A stretch of DNA of 64,000 nucleotides from Gordonia namibiensis NBRC 108229. GTDB taxonomy: Bacteria; Actinomycetota; Actinomycetes; Mycobacteriales; Mycobacteriaceae. The notes below the pieces were generated by a model. That model was not told the DNA's origin. It made no database searches and worked only from the letters and a program-made list of their open reading frames with translations. Where the stretch lies: contig NZ_BAHE01000032.1 of NCBI RefSeq assembly GCF_000298235.1, positions 1-64,000 on the forward strand, read 5' to 3'. The position numbers and the translations under genes are program-made. Positions 9,878 to 20,013 of the stretch are shown here, piece by piece (position 1 is the stretch's first letter; every line of letters begins with the position of its first letter).

Positions 9878-11623
9878 ATGGCCTTCTCCGTCCAGATGCC
9901 CGCCCTTGGTGAAAGTGTCACCGAGGGGACAGTCACCCGGTGGCTGAAGGAGGAGGGCGACACCGTTGAGGCCGACGAGCCCTTGCTCGAGGTCTCGACC
10001 GACAAGGTCGACACGGAGATCCCCGCCCCGACCTCGGGCGTTCTGACGAAGATCCTCGCCCAGGAAGACGACGTCGTCGAGGTCGGTGGCGAACTCGCAC
10101 TGATCGGCGACGCCGACGAGGCCGGCTCGGACGATTCGGCCGGTGGCGATGAGCCCACCGAGGCCGCCCCCGAGCCCGAACCCGAGGAGGCGGCCGAGGA
10201 GCCGTCCACCGAGGAAGAGGCACCCGCCGAGAAGCCCACCGCCGACACCGGTTCCGGCTCGGCCGAGGGCACCGACGTCCTGATGCCCGAGCTCGGCGAG
10301 TCCGTCACCGAGGGCACGGTGACCAACTGGCTCAAGGCCGTCGGCGACGAGGTCGCCGCCGACGAACCGCTGCTCGAGGTCTCCACCGACAAGGTCGACA
10401 CCGAGATCCCGTCGCCGGTCGCCGGCACCCTGCTCGAGATCCTTGCCGAAGAGGACGACGTCGTCGAGGTCGGCGGCAAGCTGGCCGTCATCGGTGACGC
10501 CTCGGCCGTGCCGTCCAAGAAGGAGCCGGAGCCCGAACCGGAGCCCGAGCCGGAGCCGGAGCCGGAGGCCAAGGAAGAGCCGAAGGAAGAGCCCAAGCCG
10601 GAACCGAAGCCCGAGCCCAAGGAAGAGCCGAAGGCGCAGGCCCCCGCGAAGTCGGACCCGCCGACCGTCGAGTCGACCCCGTACGTGACTCCGCTCGTGC
10701 GCAAGCTGGCCGCGGAGAACAACATCGACCTGAACTCGATCAAGGGCACCGGTGTCGGTGGCCGTATCCGCAAGCAGGACGTGCTGGCCGCAGCCGACGC
10801 CGCCAAGAAGCCGGCCGCCGCACCGGAGAAGAAGGCCGAGCCGGCCGCCGCCGCGTCGTCGTCGTCGGCCTCGCCGGAGATCCGCCCGGAGCTCGCCGAG
10901 CTGCGCGGAACCACCCAGAAGATCAACCGGATCCGCCAGATCACCGCCAAGAAGACCCGCGAGTCGCTGCAGCAGTCCGCTCAGCTCACGCAGGTGTTCG
11001 AGGTCGACATGAGCAAGATCGTCAGCCTCCGCAAGGCGGCGAAGGACAACTTCAAGGCGTCCGAGGGTGTCAACCTGACCTTCCTGCCGTTCATCGCCAA
11101 GGCCGTTGTCGAGGCGCTGAAGGCGCACCCGAACGTCAACGCGTCGATCGACGAGGACGCCAAGGAGATCACCTACTACGACAAGGTGCACCTCGGCATC
11201 GCGGTCGACACCCCGCAGGGTCTGCTGTCGCCGGTCATCCACAACGCCGACGACCTGTCGGTGGCCGGCCTCGCCCGCGCCATCGCCGACATCGCGGCGC
11301 GTGCACGCTCCAACGGCCTCAAGCCCGACGAGCTTGCCGGCGGCACCTTCACCATCACCAACATCGGGAGCCAGGGCGCGCTGTTCGACACCCCGATCCT
11401 GGTCCCGCCGCAGGCGGCGATGCTGGGCACCGGTGCAATCGTCAAGCGCCCGGTCGTCATCACCGACGAGGACGGTTCGGAGTCGATCGCGGTGCGGTCG
11501 ATGTCGTACCTGCCGCTGACCTACGACCACCGCCTCATCGACGGCGCCGACGCGGGCCGCTTCCTCACCACCGTGAAGAAGCGCCTCGAAGAGGCCTCGT
11601 TCGCCGCGGACCTGGGTCTCTAG
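9878..11623 (+). CDS. dlaT: Dihydrolipoamide acyltransferase (E2), two lipoyl domains
   Basis: E2 of the pyruvate dehydrogenase complex (annotated sucB or dlaT in relatives), 581 aa. Two lipoyl domains lie at about residues 1-77 and 128-205, each with the motif [12 protein letters not shown] carrying the lipoylated lysine (K43 and about K171). Long acidic Pro/Glu/Lys linkers (for example [10 protein letters not shown]) separate them. A peripheral-subunit-binding domain follows at about 268-305 ([13 protein letters not shown]). The catalytic domain ends with [13 protein letters not shown], holding the active-site histidine and aspartate. E1 (aceE) is about 42 kb away at 53779, and the lipoate enzymes lie just downstream. 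In M. tuberculosis DlaT also serves in peroxide defence. The gap 9659-9877 holds no gene. Confidence 0.93.
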   Translation: MAFSVQMPALGESVTEGTVTRWLKEEGDTVEADEPLLEVSTDKVDTEIPAPTSGVLTKILAQEDDVVEVGGELALIGDADEAGSDDSAGGDEPTEAAPEPEPEEAAEEPSTEEEAPAEKPTADTGSGSAEGTDVLMPELGESVTEGTVTNWLKAVGDEVAADEPLLEVSTDKVDTEIPSPVAGTLLEILAEEDDVVEVGGKLAVIGDASAVPSKKEPEPEPEPEPEPEPEAKEEPKEEPKPEPKPEPKEEPKAQAPAKSDPPTVESTPYVTPLVRKLAAENNIDLNSIKGTGVGGRIRKQDVLAAADAAKKPAAAPEKKAEPAAAASSSSASPEIRPELAELRGTTQKINRIRQITAKKTRESLQQSAQLTQVFEVDMSKIVSLRKAAKDNFKASEGVNLTFLPFIAKAVVEALKAHPNVNASIDEDAKEITYYDKVHLGIAVDTPQGLLSPVIHNADDLSVAGLARAIADIAARARSNGLKPDELAGGTFTITNIGSQGALFDTPILVPPQAAMLGTGAIVKRPVVITDEDGSESIAVRSMSYLPLTYDHRLIDGADAGRFLTTVKKRLEEASFAADLGL

Positions 11624-11656
11624 GCAACCGCCGAGCCGACGACGCCGAGGCAAGCG

Positions 11657-12553
11657 ATGCGCATAGCCGTCGCAGGTTCACAGGGCCTCATCGGGAACGC
11701 CCTGGTCAACTCGTTGCGCGCGGCGGGCCACACGGTCATCCGTCTGGTCCGCCGCGAGGCACTCGCCGACGACGAGTTCAGTTGGGATCCCGAGACCATC
11801 GGGATGCCGCCGGAGAGCCTCGACGGCGTCGACGCGGTGGTCTCGCTCGGCGGGGTCGGTGTCGGCAACGGCCGGTGGACCGGCCGGTTCAAGCAGGAAT
11901 TGCGCGACTCCCGCATCACGCCGACCGAGGTGCTCGCCGAGGCCGTACGCGACCTCGGCATCCCGACCTTCATCAGCGCCAGCGCGACCGGCTACTACGG
12001 CGACACCGGAACCCGGGCCGCGGTCGAAACCGACGGTCCCGGTGAGGGTTTCCTCGCCGAGCTGGTTGTCGACTGGGAGAGGGCCGCGACCACCAACGCC
12101 GGCCCCGACACCCGCGTCGTCCTGCTCCGGACCGCGCCGGTCCTCAGCTCACAGGGCGGTCTGCTCGGCAAGCTCCGTCCGCTGTTCAAGCTCGGGCTCG
12201 GCGGCCCGATCGGCAACGGCAAGCAGTACTTCTCCTGGATCAGCCTCATCGACGAGGTGCGGGCGATCGAGTTCCTCCTCGACTCCCCCGACATCGCCGG
12301 CCCGGTCAACCTGAGCGCCCCCGGATCGCTGCCCTTCGGCGAGTTCTGCAAGGCGCTCGGCAAGGCCGTGCACCGGCCCGCCGTGATGCAGGTGCCGGAG
12401 TTCGTGGCGCGCCGCGTCGGCGGCGAGATGGCCGAGGAAATGATTCTGTTCAGTCAACGCGTTGAACCCCACGTGCTCACCGACCACGGATTCACGTTCA
12501 ACCACCCCGAGATCCGCGAGGCGCTGGCCTACGCGACGAAGCCGGCAACATGA
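11657..12553 (+). CDS. TIGR01777 family NAD(P)-binding epimerase
   Basis: An SDR-type protein of 298 aa. The N-terminal [20 protein letters not shown] is a Rossmann dinucleotide loop (GxxGxxG form). Other family marks are [39 protein letters not shown] and [17 protein letters not shown]. The substrate is not known. It overlaps lipB by the ATGA at 12550-12553, so translation is probably coupled with lipB. Rv2216 is in the same position. Confidence 0.9.
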   Translation: MRIAVAGSQGLIGNALVNSLRAAGHTVIRLVRREALADDEFSWDPETIGMPPESLDGVDAVVSLGGVGVGNGRWTGRFKQELRDSRITPTEVLAEAVRDLGIPTFISASATGYYGDTGTRAAVETDGPGEGFLAELVVDWERAATTNAGPDTRVVLLRTAPVLSSQGGLLGKLRPLFKLGLGGPIGNGKQYFSWISLIDEVRAIEFLLDSPDIAGPVNLSAPGSLPFGEFCKALGKAVHRPAVMQVPEFVARRVGGEMAEEMILFSQRVEPHVLTDHGFTFNHPEIREALAYATKPAT

Positions 12554-13266
12554 CCCACCGTTCCGTCCGCTCCGACTCGGCACCTGTCGAGGTCCGGCAC
12601 CTGGGCACCGTCGACTACCGCGATGCCTACGAAATGCAGCACCGGCTCGCCGCCGAGCGTGCCGATGGCACGCTCGACCACGACGTGCTCCTCCTGCTCG
12701 AACACCCGTCGACCTACACCGCGGGCAAACGCACCGAGGACGCCGACCGCCCCACCAACGGCGCACCGGTCATCGACGTCGACCGCGGTGGCCGCATCAC
12801 CTGGCACGGACCGGGACAGCTCGTGGGCTATCCGATCGTGAAGCTCGCCGAGCCGCTCGACGTCGTCGAATACGTCCGACGTCTCGAGAGCGCCCTCATC
12901 TCCGTGTGCGCCGGCCTCGGCGTCACCACCGGCCGCGTCGAAGGACGCTCGGGCGTGTGGATCGACGACGACGCGGGTGAACGCAAGCTCGGCCAGATCG
13001 GCATCCGTGTTGCTCGCGGTGTCGCGCTGCACGGGTTCGCGCTCAACATCGACCCGGACATGTCGGCCTTCGAGGCCATCGTGCCGTGCGGGATCGCCGA
13101 CGCCGGCGTCACCTCGCTGTCGCGTGAACTGGCACAACCGATCTCGGTCGCCTCTCTTCTCGACACCGTCGCGGCCGCCGTGCTCGACGCCCTGGACACC
13201 CCGCGGGAGGCCGCTCCGACGGCGTCCGAGGGGCCCGCGACAGCGAGCGTAGGATCGGTCCGGTGA
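12550..13266 (+). CDS. lipB: Octanoyl-[ACP]:protein N-octanoyltransferase
   Basis: LipB, 238 aa, transfers octanoate from acyl carrier protein to lipoyl domains. Signatures are [31 protein letters not shown], and the catalytic lysine in ERKLGQIGI with the catalytic cysteine in [14 protein letters not shown]. The start overlaps the epimerase stop and the stop overlaps the lipA start. LipA then inserts the two sulphurs, so the two genes form a pathway pair. The targets GcvH, DlaT and other E2 proteins are consistent with the neighbours. Confidence 0.96.
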   Translation: MTHRSVRSDSAPVEVRHLGTVDYRDAYEMQHRLAAERADGTLDHDVLLLLEHPSTYTAGKRTEDADRPTNGAPVIDVDRGGRITWHGPGQLVGYPIVKLAEPLDVVEYVRRLESALISVCAGLGVTTGRVEGRSGVWIDDDAGERKLGQIGIRVARGVALHGFALNIDPDMSAFEAIVPCGIADAGVTSLSRELAQPISVASLLDTVAAAVLDALDTPREAAPTASEGPATASVGSVR

Positions 13267-14375
13267 CCGCGTCCCCCCTCACCCCCGGACCCGGTGCCCC
13301 CGACGCCAAACCCCCGGCCTCGGCACCCGCACCGAAGACCCCCGCACCTCAGAGCAGCGCTCCCGCCTCGCCCGCTCCCGAGGGCCGCAAGCTGCTGCGC
13401 CTCGAGGTGCGCAACGCGCAGACCCCGATCGAGCGCAAGCCCAGCTGGATCAAGACCCGCGCGACGATGGGCCCGGAGTTCACCGAACTCAAGGGACTCG
13501 TCAAGCGCGAGGGCCTGCACACCGTCTGCGAAGAGGCCGGCTGTCCCAACATCTACGAATGCTGGGAAGACCGCGAGGCCACCTTCCTCATCGGCGGCGA
13601 GCAGTGCACCCGACGCTGCGACTTCTGCCAGATCGACACCGGCAAGCCCGCCGAACTCGACCGCGACGAGCCGCGCCGCGTCGCCGAGAGCGTCCAGGCC
13701 ATGGGTCTGCGCTACTCGACGATCACCGGCGTCGCCCGCGACGATCTGCCCGACGAGGGTGCGTGGCTCTACGCCGAGACCGTCCGCGCCATCCACCGGC
13801 TCAACCCCGGCACCGGCGTCGAGAACCTGATCCCGGACTTCCACGCCAAGCCGGATCTGCTGGCCGAGGTCTTCGAGGCCCGGCCCGAGGTATTGGCCCA
13901 CAACCTCGAGACGGTGCCCCGCATCTTCAAGCGCATCCGTCCGGCGTTCCGGTACGAGCGCTCCCTCGAGGTCATCACCGCCGCTCGCGATTTCGGCCTG
14001 GTGACCAAGTCGAACCTGATCCTCGGCATGGGCGAGACCCCCGAAGAGGTGCAGTCGGCGATCATCGACCTCCACGAGGCCGGTTGCGACATCCTGACGA
14101 TCACCCAGTACCTGCGTCCCTCGCCGCGGCACCACCCCGTCGAGCGATGGGTCAAGCCGGAGGAGTTCGTCGACCACTCCGAGTTCGCTCAGGAAGTCGG
14201 CTTCGCCGGTGTCATGGCCGGGCCGCTGGTGCGCTCGTCCTACCGCGCGGGGCGCCTGTACGCGCAGGCCATGGCCCATCACGGCCGGGAGATCTCGCCC
14301 GCCCTGGCGCACCTCGCCGCCGAGGGTTCGGCCAGCCAGGAGGCGTCCAGCCTGATGGCCCGCCTCGCGCGCTGA
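13263..14375 (+). CDS. lipA: Lipoyl synthase
   Basis: A radical-SAM enzyme that inserts sulphur at C6 and C8 of the octanoyl chain. The auxiliary 4Fe-4S cluster motif [12 protein letters not shown] is at residues 89-100 and the radical-SAM motif CTRRCDFC at 115-122. The C-terminal RSSYRAG supplies the auxiliary-cluster serine. From GTG 13263 the protein is 370 aa, about 50 longer than usual because of a Pro/Ala-rich N-terminal tail (residues 1-45). The GTGA overlap with lipB supports this start, but a later start cannot be excluded. Confidence 0.96.
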   Translation: MTASPLTPGPGAPDAKPPASAPAPKTPAPQSSAPASPAPEGRKLLRLEVRNAQTPIERKPSWIKTRATMGPEFTELKGLVKREGLHTVCEEAGCPNIYECWEDREATFLIGGEQCTRRCDFCQIDTGKPAELDRDEPRRVAESVQAMGLRYSTITGVARDDLPDEGAWLYAETVRAIHRLNPGTGVENLIPDFHAKPDLLAEVFEARPEVLAHNLETVPRIFKRIRPAFRYERSLEVITAARDFGLVTKSNLILGMGETPEEVQSAIIDLHEAGCDILTITQYLRPSPRHHPVERWVKPEEFVDHSEFAQEVGFAGVMAGPLVRSSYRAGRLYAQAMAHHGREISPALAHLAAEGSASQEASSLMARLAR

Positions 14376-14441
14376 CCGCACCCATTCCCCGCGCGCCGAC
14401 CATGCGGCAAGTCACCAGACGACCGGACGTAAACTGGCCGT

Positions 14442-15185
14442 ATGGCAAAGGCGCAGTCCGTGAGCAAGGAAGCAAAGGCCGCTAAGAAGCAGGCCCGCAA
14501 GGCTGCATCGAAGGAACGGCGCCAGCAGTTGTGGCAGGCGTTCCAGATGCAGCGCAAGGAAGACAAGCGACTCATCCCCTACATGGTGGGTGTGATCGTC
14601 CTGTCCATCGCCGTGTTCACCGGGCTCGGCTTTCTGCTGGGTTCGCCGTGGCTGCTGATCCCGCTCGGCGTCGTGCTGGGTGTGCTCGGCGCGTTCATCC
14701 TGTTCGGCCGTCGTGTGCAGAAGAACGTCTACACCAAGGCCGAGGGACAGCCCGGTGCCGCCGGTTGGGCGCTGGGCAACATGCGCGGCCAGTGGCGCGT
14801 CGCCCAGGCCGTCTCGGGTACCTCGCACCTCGACGCCGTGCACCGCGTGATCGGCAAGCCGGGCGTGATCCTCGTCGGTGAGGGCTCCCCCACCCGCGTG
14901 AAGTCCCTGCTGAACCAGGAGAAGAAGAAGGCCGCCCGCGTCGTCGGCGACACCCCGATCTACGAGATCATGGTCGGCAACGACGACGGCCAGGTCCCGC
15001 TGTCCAAGCTCGAGCGGCACATCAACAAGCTGCCCAGCAACATCGACCGCAAGCGCATGGAGACCCTCGAGGGCCGTCTCGCCGCACTCAGCAGCAAGGC
15101 TCCCGGTCCCGGCATGCCGAAGGGCCCGCTGCCCGGCAACGCGAAGATGAAGAGCATGCAGCGCACCGCGCGTCGTCGCGGCTGA
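14442..15185 (+). CDS. DUF4191 membrane protein
   Basis: A 247-aa protein with a basic N-terminus (KAAKKQARKAASKERR), two adjacent membrane helices (about residues 46-90, YMVGVIVLSIAVF and LLIPLGVVLGVLGAF), and a soluble C-terminal domain ending in a basic tail. This is the DUF4191 pattern (Rv2219 in M. tuberculosis). The function is unknown. It lies 66 bases after lipA and is followed by a strong terminator, so it likely ends the pepA-lipA transcript. Confidence 0.88.
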   Translation: MAKAQSVSKEAKAAKKQARKAASKERRQQLWQAFQMQRKEDKRLIPYMVGVIVLSIAVFTGLGFLLGSPWLLIPLGVVLGVLGAFILFGRRVQKNVYTKAEGQPGAAGWALGNMRGQWRVAQAVSGTSHLDAVHRVIGKPGVILVGEGSPTRVKSLLNQEKKKAARVVGDTPIYEIMVGNDDGQVPLSKLERHINKLPSNIDRKRMETLEGRLAALSSKAPGPGMPKGPLPGNAKMKSMQRTARRRG

Positions 15186-15206
15186 CGCGAAACACTCCAC
15201 CTACGA

Positions 15207-15240
15207 AGAAACCCACGACCCGCTCGGGTCGTGGGTTTCT
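15207..15240 (+). terminator. Rho-independent terminator after DUF4191 gene
   Basis: A perfect 15-bp stem, AGAAACCCACGACCC and its complement, closes a GCTC loop and is followed by CGTTGTGTT. It lies 22 bases after the DUF4191 stop and just before the convergent RDD gene stop, so it may act in both directions. Confidence 0.9.
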
Positions 15241-15261
15241 CGTTGTGTTCCCGGATTCGGC

Positions 15262-15765
15262 TCAACGGGTCCGCAGAATCGCCGTCCCGGTCGCGCGGTC
15301 GTGCAGGGCGCGACCGTTGTAGTCGTTGATCAGGGCCGGAACGAGGAACACCATCAGCAGCTGGCGGAAGAAGGCCCGCACGATGCCGACCGACGCCGGG
15401 CTCTCCGTGCCGGCGGCCTCGGCAGCGTTGCGCTCCGGGCCGTAGTCGACACGGGCAACCCGCATGCCGACCGCGAACTGGCCGGGGGTGAAACCGAACA
15501 GCGAGACCGCGAAGATCCCCATCACGAACCAGATGCCGAGCTGGGTGGTGCCCAGGACCGAGGACTCGAATCCGACGAACAGGATGGCGAGACCGCCGGC
15601 GATCAGCCAGTCGACGAGGAGTCCGGCCACGCGCGGCCAACCGGTGGCCAGCGAACCGGGTCCGGATGCGGGCAGGCCGAGGTCCTGACCGCGAAAATCG
15701 TTGTCGACGCCGTCGCCGGGACCGATCTGCGGTCCCGACAGCCAGGAACCGGTTACTCGTCCCAT
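15262..15765 (-). CDS. RDD family membrane protein
   Basis: A 167-aa protein from ATG 15765. The soluble N-terminus (GSWLSGPQIGPGDG) is followed by GLLVDWLIAGGLAILF, where the conserved Arg-Asp of RDD proteins is represented here by VD in the first helix. Two more helices follow, with GFTPGQFAVGMRVAR between them. The role is unknown. The M. tuberculosis counterpart near glnA1 is Rv2219A. It is convergent with the DUF4191 gene and divergent from glnA1. Confidence 0.82.
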   Translation of the reverse strand: MGRVTGSWLSGPQIGPGDGVDNDFRGQDLGLPASGPGSLATGWPRVAGLLVDWLIAGGLAILFVGFESSVLGTTQLGIWFVMGIFAVSLFGFTPGQFAVGMRVARVDYGPERNAAEAAGTESPASVGIVRAFFRQLLMVFLVPALINDYNGRALHDRATGTAILRTR

Positions 15766-15944
15766 CGTGATGACTCCTCTCGCGGCCGCGGCGCGTCGTC
15801 GACGACCACGGCATTCCTTGGGGTCCATCGTAGTCGGGGCCGTTACCCCTACCTCCCTCCCCGGTCGCCGCAGCGGGCTAGGGTGGGAACTGCCGAGTGC
15901 GTTCACCGAGGTATGAGCCGTGTGTCGCCAAGAACACCGGGTGT

Positions 15945-15960
15945 GTAACACGGGGGAAAC
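15945..15960 (+). promoter_or_regulatory. GlnR-type nitrogen box upstream of glnA1
   Basis: GTAAC, six bases, GAAAC matches the actinobacterial GlnR half-site pattern gTnAC-n6-GaAAC exactly. It lies 130 bases upstream of the glnA1 GTG in a 324-bp gene-free interval. It suggests that glnA1 is controlled by GlnR in response to nitrogen. The rest of 15766-16089 shows a ribosome site (AAGGAG at about 16075) and no other structure I can name. Confidence 0.7.
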
Positions 15961-16089
15961 ACGGACTTGACGCCTGGGCAACTTCGCCTCCATACGGTTG
16001 CCGCTGAGATCCGCTGCTGTTTCTCGGTGGCGGATGTGTGTGGCGTGTCAGTACCACTGACCACCCGATCACGAAGGAGTCACCGCACG

Positions 16090-17523
16090 GTGTACAGCAG
16101 TAAAGAAGAACTACTCGAGGGCATCAAGAAGGAAGGTGTCGAGTACGTCGACATCCGATTCTGCGACCTGCCCGGTGTCATGCAGCACTTCTCGATCCCC
16201 GCTTCGGCGTTCGACGAGAGCGTGTTCGAGGACGGTCTGGCATTCGACGGTTCGTCGGTGCGCGGCTTCCAGTCGATCAACGAGTCGGACATGATGCTGC
16301 TGCCCGACCCGGCCACCGCGCGGATCGATCCTTTCCGCAAGGCGAAGACGATGAACATCAGCTTCTTCGTCCACGACCCGTTCACCCGCGAGGCCTACAG
16401 CCGCGACCCGCGTAACGTCGCGCGCAAGGCCGAGGACTACCTGGCCTCGACCGGCATCGCCGACACCTGCTTCTTCGGCGCAGAGGCCGAGTTCTACATC
16501 TTCGACTCGGTGTCCTTCGGCTCGGAGATGAACGGCACCTTCTACGAGATCGAGTCGGAGTCGGGCTGGTGGAACACCGCCTCGCCGAGCGATCCCGACG
16601 GCAGCCCCAACCTGGGCTACAAGGTCCGCCCAAAGGGTGGTTACTTCCCGGTTGCTCCGTACGACCACTACGTCGACCTGCGCGACGAGATGTCGACCAA
16701 CCTGCAGAACTCGGGCTTCGAGCTCGAGCGCGGCCACCACGAGGTCGGCACCGCGGGCCAGGCGGAGATCAACTACAAGTTCAACACGCTGCTCCACGCG
16801 GCCGATGACGTGCAGCTGTTCAAGTACATCATCAAGAACACCGCGTGGCAGAACGGCAAGTCGGTCACCTTCATGCCGAAGCCGCTCTTCGGTGACAACG
16901 GCTCGGGCATGCACGCCCACCAGTCGCTGTGGAAGGACGGCAAGCCGCTGTTCCACGACGAGGCCGGCTACGCAGGCCTGTCGGATCTGGCTCGCTACTA
17001 CATCGGCGGCATCCTGCACCACGCCCCGTCGCTGCTGGCGTTCACCAACCCGACGGTCAACTCCTACAAGCGTCTGGTCCCGGGTTACGAGGCCCCGATC
17101 AACCTGGTCTACAGCCAGCGCAACCGTTCGGCCTGTGTGCGTATCCCGATCACCGGCAACAACCCGAAGGCCAAGCGCCTCGAGTTCCGTTGCCCGGACA
17201 GCTCGGGCAACCCGTACCTGGCGTTCGCGGCCATGATGATGGCCGGCCTGGACGGCATCAAGAACAAGATCGAGCCGCACGAGCCGGTCGACAAGGACCT
17301 CTACGAGCTCCCGCCGGAGGAGGCCAAGTCGATCCCGCAGGCGCCGACCTCGCTCGCCGCTGTGATCGACCGCCTCGAAGAGGATCACGAATACCTCACC
17401 GCCGGTGGCGTGTTCACCGAGGACCTCATCGAGACCTGGATCGCGCTGAAGCGTGAGAACGAGATCGAGCCGGTGCAGATCCGTCCGCACCCGTACGAGT
17501 TCTCGCTCTACTACGACTGCTGA
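16090..17523 (+). CDS. glnA1: Glutamine synthetase type I (beta), adenylylated
   Basis: Main ammonia-assimilating glutamine synthetase, 477 aa from GTG 16090, which sits after an AAGGAG site. Family marks: [62 protein letters not shown] and [17 protein letters not shown]. The adenylylation tyrosine lies in [11 protein letters not shown] near the C-terminus, the target of GlnE encoded at 21856-24867. A GlnR-type box lies upstream. A frame extending to 15967 has no support as coding. The syntenic gene is Rv2220. Confidence 0.97.
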   Translation: MYSSKEELLEGIKKEGVEYVDIRFCDLPGVMQHFSIPASAFDESVFEDGLAFDGSSVRGFQSINESDMMLLPDPATARIDPFRKAKTMNISFFVHDPFTREAYSRDPRNVARKAEDYLASTGIADTCFFGAEAEFYIFDSVSFGSEMNGTFYEIESESGWWNTASPSDPDGSPNLGYKVRPKGGYFPVAPYDHYVDLRDEMSTNLQNSGFELERGHHEVGTAGQAEINYKFNTLLHAADDVQLFKYIIKNTAWQNGKSVTFMPKPLFGDNGSGMHAHQSLWKDGKPLFHDEAGYAGLSDLARYYIGGILHHAPSLLAFTNPTVNSYKRLVPGYEAPINLVYSQRNRSACVRIPITGNNPKAKRLEFRCPDSSGNPYLAFAAMMMAGLDGIKNKIEPHEPVDKDLYELPPEEAKSIPQAPTSLAAVIDRLEEDHEYLTAGGVFTEDLIETWIALKRENEIEPVQIRPHPYEFSLYYDC

Positions 17524-17536
17524 TCCCAGCACTCGA

Positions 17537-19066
17537 CTACGACGCCCCGTCCGCGTTCTCGCGGACGGGGCGTTCGTCGTCTGTGAGGGCTTCGGCATGC
17601 TCCTCGCCGCGGAGCATCCACACCGCCAGCGCAGCCGAGACGACGAGGACGCCGGCACCTGTCCATGCCGCGAGGACGAGTCCGTCGACGAAGGCGTGCC
17701 GGGCGGCGTCGAGCACCGCGGCACCCTGCTCGCCGGGGAGGTGCCGCACCGCCGCGACCGCACCTGCGAGACTTCGCGAAGCCTCCCCCTCGGCCAGCTC
17801 GGAGGGGAACGAGGTCCGGAACACCGCGTTGACGACGCTGCCCAGGATCGCGATGCCGAGCGCGCCACCGAACTCGCTCGAGGTCTCCAGCAACCCCGAG
17901 GTCGCACCCGCCCGCTCGGCCGGGGCGACACCGACGACGTAGTCGGCGATCATCGACGTCGTGGCGACGATCCCCGCGGCCAGCACCGACGCCCCGACCA
18001 TGATCGGGAGGATCGAGTCGGTCCCCGTGCAGGATGCGAGGACGCTGAACCCGGCCGCACCCGTCACGAGACCGGCGACGATCACCGTCTGCCGCCCGAC
18101 CCGTTGCGCGATCACGGCCGCCGCCGGTGCGACCGCGGCCACGGCGACCGACGGCAGCAGACTCCACAGGGCCGCGCGCAACGGCGAGTACCCCAGTACC
18201 GACTGCAGATACTGCGTCATCAGGATGGCGTTGCCCAGGAGGGCGAACAGACAGATGAGGTTCAACCACATCGAGCCGCCGAACCGGCGCTCGGCGAGCA
18301 GCCCGACGTCGACCATCGGTTCGTCGATCCGCCGCTGACGGAGAACGAAGAGCACCCCCGCGAGCACGCCGGCACCGAGGACCGCGAGACGACCCGGGGT
18401 GACGCCGTCGGCGGCGAGGTTCTTGATCGCCGCGACCGCCGGCAACACGGCCGCCAGTGCCAGTGCCGCACTGAGGACGTCGATGCGCCGCGACGGGGTG
18501 GCGGTGTCGCCGGGCAACAGCAACGGTGCGGCGACGAGCAGGGCGGCCATGATCGGAACGTTGATCAGGAACACCGACCCCCACCAGAAGTGCTCGAGCA
18601 GCAGCCCGCTGATGACCGGCCCGACGGCGACACCGCCGGCGAGTACCGCATTCCAGGCCGCGATGGCCTTGGCACGCTGCCCGGCGTCGTCGAAGACGTG
18701 GCGGATCATCGCGAGGGTCGACGGCATGAGGGTCGCGCCCGCCACTGCAAGCAGCGCCCGGGCACCGATCAGCAACCCCGCCGACGTCGCGAATGCCGCA
18801 ACCAGCGACGCCACACCGAAGCCGGTCGCGCCGATCATCAGCAGACGCCGGTGCCCGACGCGGTCGGCGACCGATCCCATTGTGAGCAACAGACCTGCCA
18901 GCACGAATCCGTAGACGTCGAAGATCCAGAGTTGCTGTTCGGGCGTGGGCCCGAGGTCGGCGGCGATGTAGGGCACCGCGAAGAACAGGACGGAGACGTC
19001 CATCGAGACGATGAGCATCGGTAGACAGAGTGCGATCAGGGCGAACCATGGGGATCGAGTCGGCAT
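17537..19066 (-). CDS. MFS drug/proton antiporter, 14-helix (DHA2) type
   Basis: A 509-aa transporter. The N-terminal helix LIVSMDVSVLFFAVPYIAADLG corresponds to motif D1 of 14-TMS exporters, followed by GSVADRVGHRRLLMIG (motif A, loop 2-3), WNAVLAGGVAVGPVISGLLLEHF (motif C, antiporter) and WWGSVFLINVP. These resemble QacA/SmvA-like efflux pumps. It is divergently transcribed from a TetR regulator 97 bases away, so drug-responsive control is likely. The substrate cannot be told. This gene pair interrupts the glnA1-glnE neighbourhood seen in M. tuberculosis. Confidence 0.9.
   Translation of the reverse strand: MPTRSPWFALIALCLPMLIVSMDVSVLFFAVPYIAADLGPTPEQQLWIFDVYGFVLAGLLLTMGSVADRVGHRRLLMIGATGFGVASLVAAFATSAGLLIGARALLAVAGATLMPSTLAMIRHVFDDAGQRAKAIAAWNAVLAGGVAVGPVISGLLLEHFWWGSVFLINVPIMAALLVAAPLLLPGDTATPSRRIDVLSAALALAAVLPAVAAIKNLAADGVTPGRLAVLGAGVLAGVLFVLRQRRIDEPMVDVGLLAERRFGGSMWLNLICLFALLGNAILMTQYLQSVLGYSPLRAALWSLLPSVAVAAVAPAAAVIAQRVGRQTVIVAGLVTGAAGFSVLASCTGTDSILPIMVGASVLAAGIVATTSMIADYVVGVAPAERAGATSGLLETSSEFGGALGIAILGSVVNAVFRTSFPSELAEGEASRSLAGAVAAVRHLPGEQGAAVLDAARHAFVDGLVLAAWTGAGVLVVSAALAVWMLRGEEHAEALTDDERPVRENADGAS
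17542..17573 (+). terminator. glnA1 terminator hairpin
   Basis: A 13-bp perfect stem, ACGCCCCGTCCGC and its complement, closes a GTTCTC loop, 18 bases after the glnA1 stop. It overlaps the last codons of the convergent MFS gene, so it probably terminates both. Confidence 0.8.
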
Positions 19067-19089
19067 GAGCGTCAGCTTTCTGTGTGCCT

Positions 19090-19104
19090 CATAGACTGTT
19101 TATG
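19090..19104. promoter_or_regulatory. Candidate TetR operator between MFS and TetR genes
   Basis: CATAGACTGTTTATG is an imperfect 15-bp palindrome 23 bases upstream of the MFS start. A second, smaller inverted repeat, TGTG-N5-CACA, lies at 19130-19142, close to the regulator start. Both are positioned to control the divergent pair. Binding is an inference. Confidence 0.45.
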
Positions 19105-19163
19105 GAACACGCAGATCGTAGGTCCTAACTGTGTATGCCACAAGCAGAAAGTACGATGAGCCC

Positions 19164-19934
19164 ATGCCCGACCCCCGCGACCTCACCCCTGGGACCGAAC
19201 CGGCACGCCCGTTCCCCCGCTATCTCGACCTGCTGTGGGGCCGCGACGACCCGGCGCCCCGGCGCGGCCCCCGCCCCACCCTGACCATCCGGGACATCGG
19301 CGAGATGGCCGCCGAGATCGCCGACGAACACGGCGTCGACGCGGTGTCGATGAAGGCGGTCGCGAACGGCCTGGGTCTGACGACGATGTCGCTGTACCGA
19401 TACGTCGACAGCAAGGACGATCTGCTCGAGGTCATGATCGACACCGGCTTCGGCCCCTTCGACGCCGACGTGACGGCCACCGGAACCTGGCGGGAGCGAC
19501 TCGCCGGGTGGGCACTGACGGCCGCCGACGTCACGCGCCGCCGACCGTGGCTGGCGACCATCCCCCTACGACGACCACCGGTCGGACCCAACGTCCTGTC
19601 ATGGTCCGACGCCGGCGTGCGCGCCTTCGAGGACACCGGACTGACCGGGCAGCAGAAGCTCAGCGCGCTGCTCGTCGTCGACGGCTTCGTCCGCCACCAC
19701 GTGCGCCAGGCGAGCCAGATGGGCATGCTCGGCTCTCCGACCCCCACCGGGGCCGTCGAGAACTCCTACGAGCGACTGGTGACCGAGTACGCCCGCCCCG
19801 AGGTACTTCCGCATCTCGCCGCGGCGTTCGCCGACCCCTCGATGCAGAACTCCGACGACTTCTTTTCTGCGGAACTGGATTTCGGGCTGACGGTGATACT
19901 CGACGGAGTCGAACGTCTCATTGCGAGGACCTGA
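19164..19934 (+). CDS. TetR family transcriptional regulator
   Basis: A 256-aa regulator from ATG 19164; a GTG at 19131 in frame would add 11 residues. The N-terminal extension (about 40 aa, proline-rich) precedes the helix-turn-helix region: IRDIGEMAAEIADEHGVDAVSMKAVANGLGL then TTMSLYRYVDSKDDLLEVMID. The C-terminal domain (residues about 110-250) resembles the TetR_C class in which the effector pocket is less conserved. It is divergent from the MFS exporter and is likely its repressor. Confidence 0.88.
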   Translation: MPDPRDLTPGTEPARPFPRYLDLLWGRDDPAPRRGPRPTLTIRDIGEMAAEIADEHGVDAVSMKAVANGLGLTTMSLYRYVDSKDDLLEVMIDTGFGPFDADVTATGTWRERLAGWALTAADVTRRRPWLATIPLRRPPVGPNVLSWSDAGVRAFEDTGLTGQQKLSALLVVDGFVRHHVRQASQMGMLGSPTPTGAVENSYERLVTEYARPEVLPHLAAAFADPSMQNSDDFFSAELDFGLTVILDGVERLIART

Positions 19935-20013
19935 ACAGACGGTGATGTGATCTACCGCACAAATGTGACTTCTTACTCTGCCAAACCACAAGGTACGGCC
20001 TTAGTTTGGTCGC

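Noticed and set aside
8009..11653. 1214-aa open frame on the minus strand opposite pepA and dlaT
   Set aside because: It is antisense to two well-supported genes, is composed of shadow-type residues (runs of Arg, Gly, Leu), and shows no domain.
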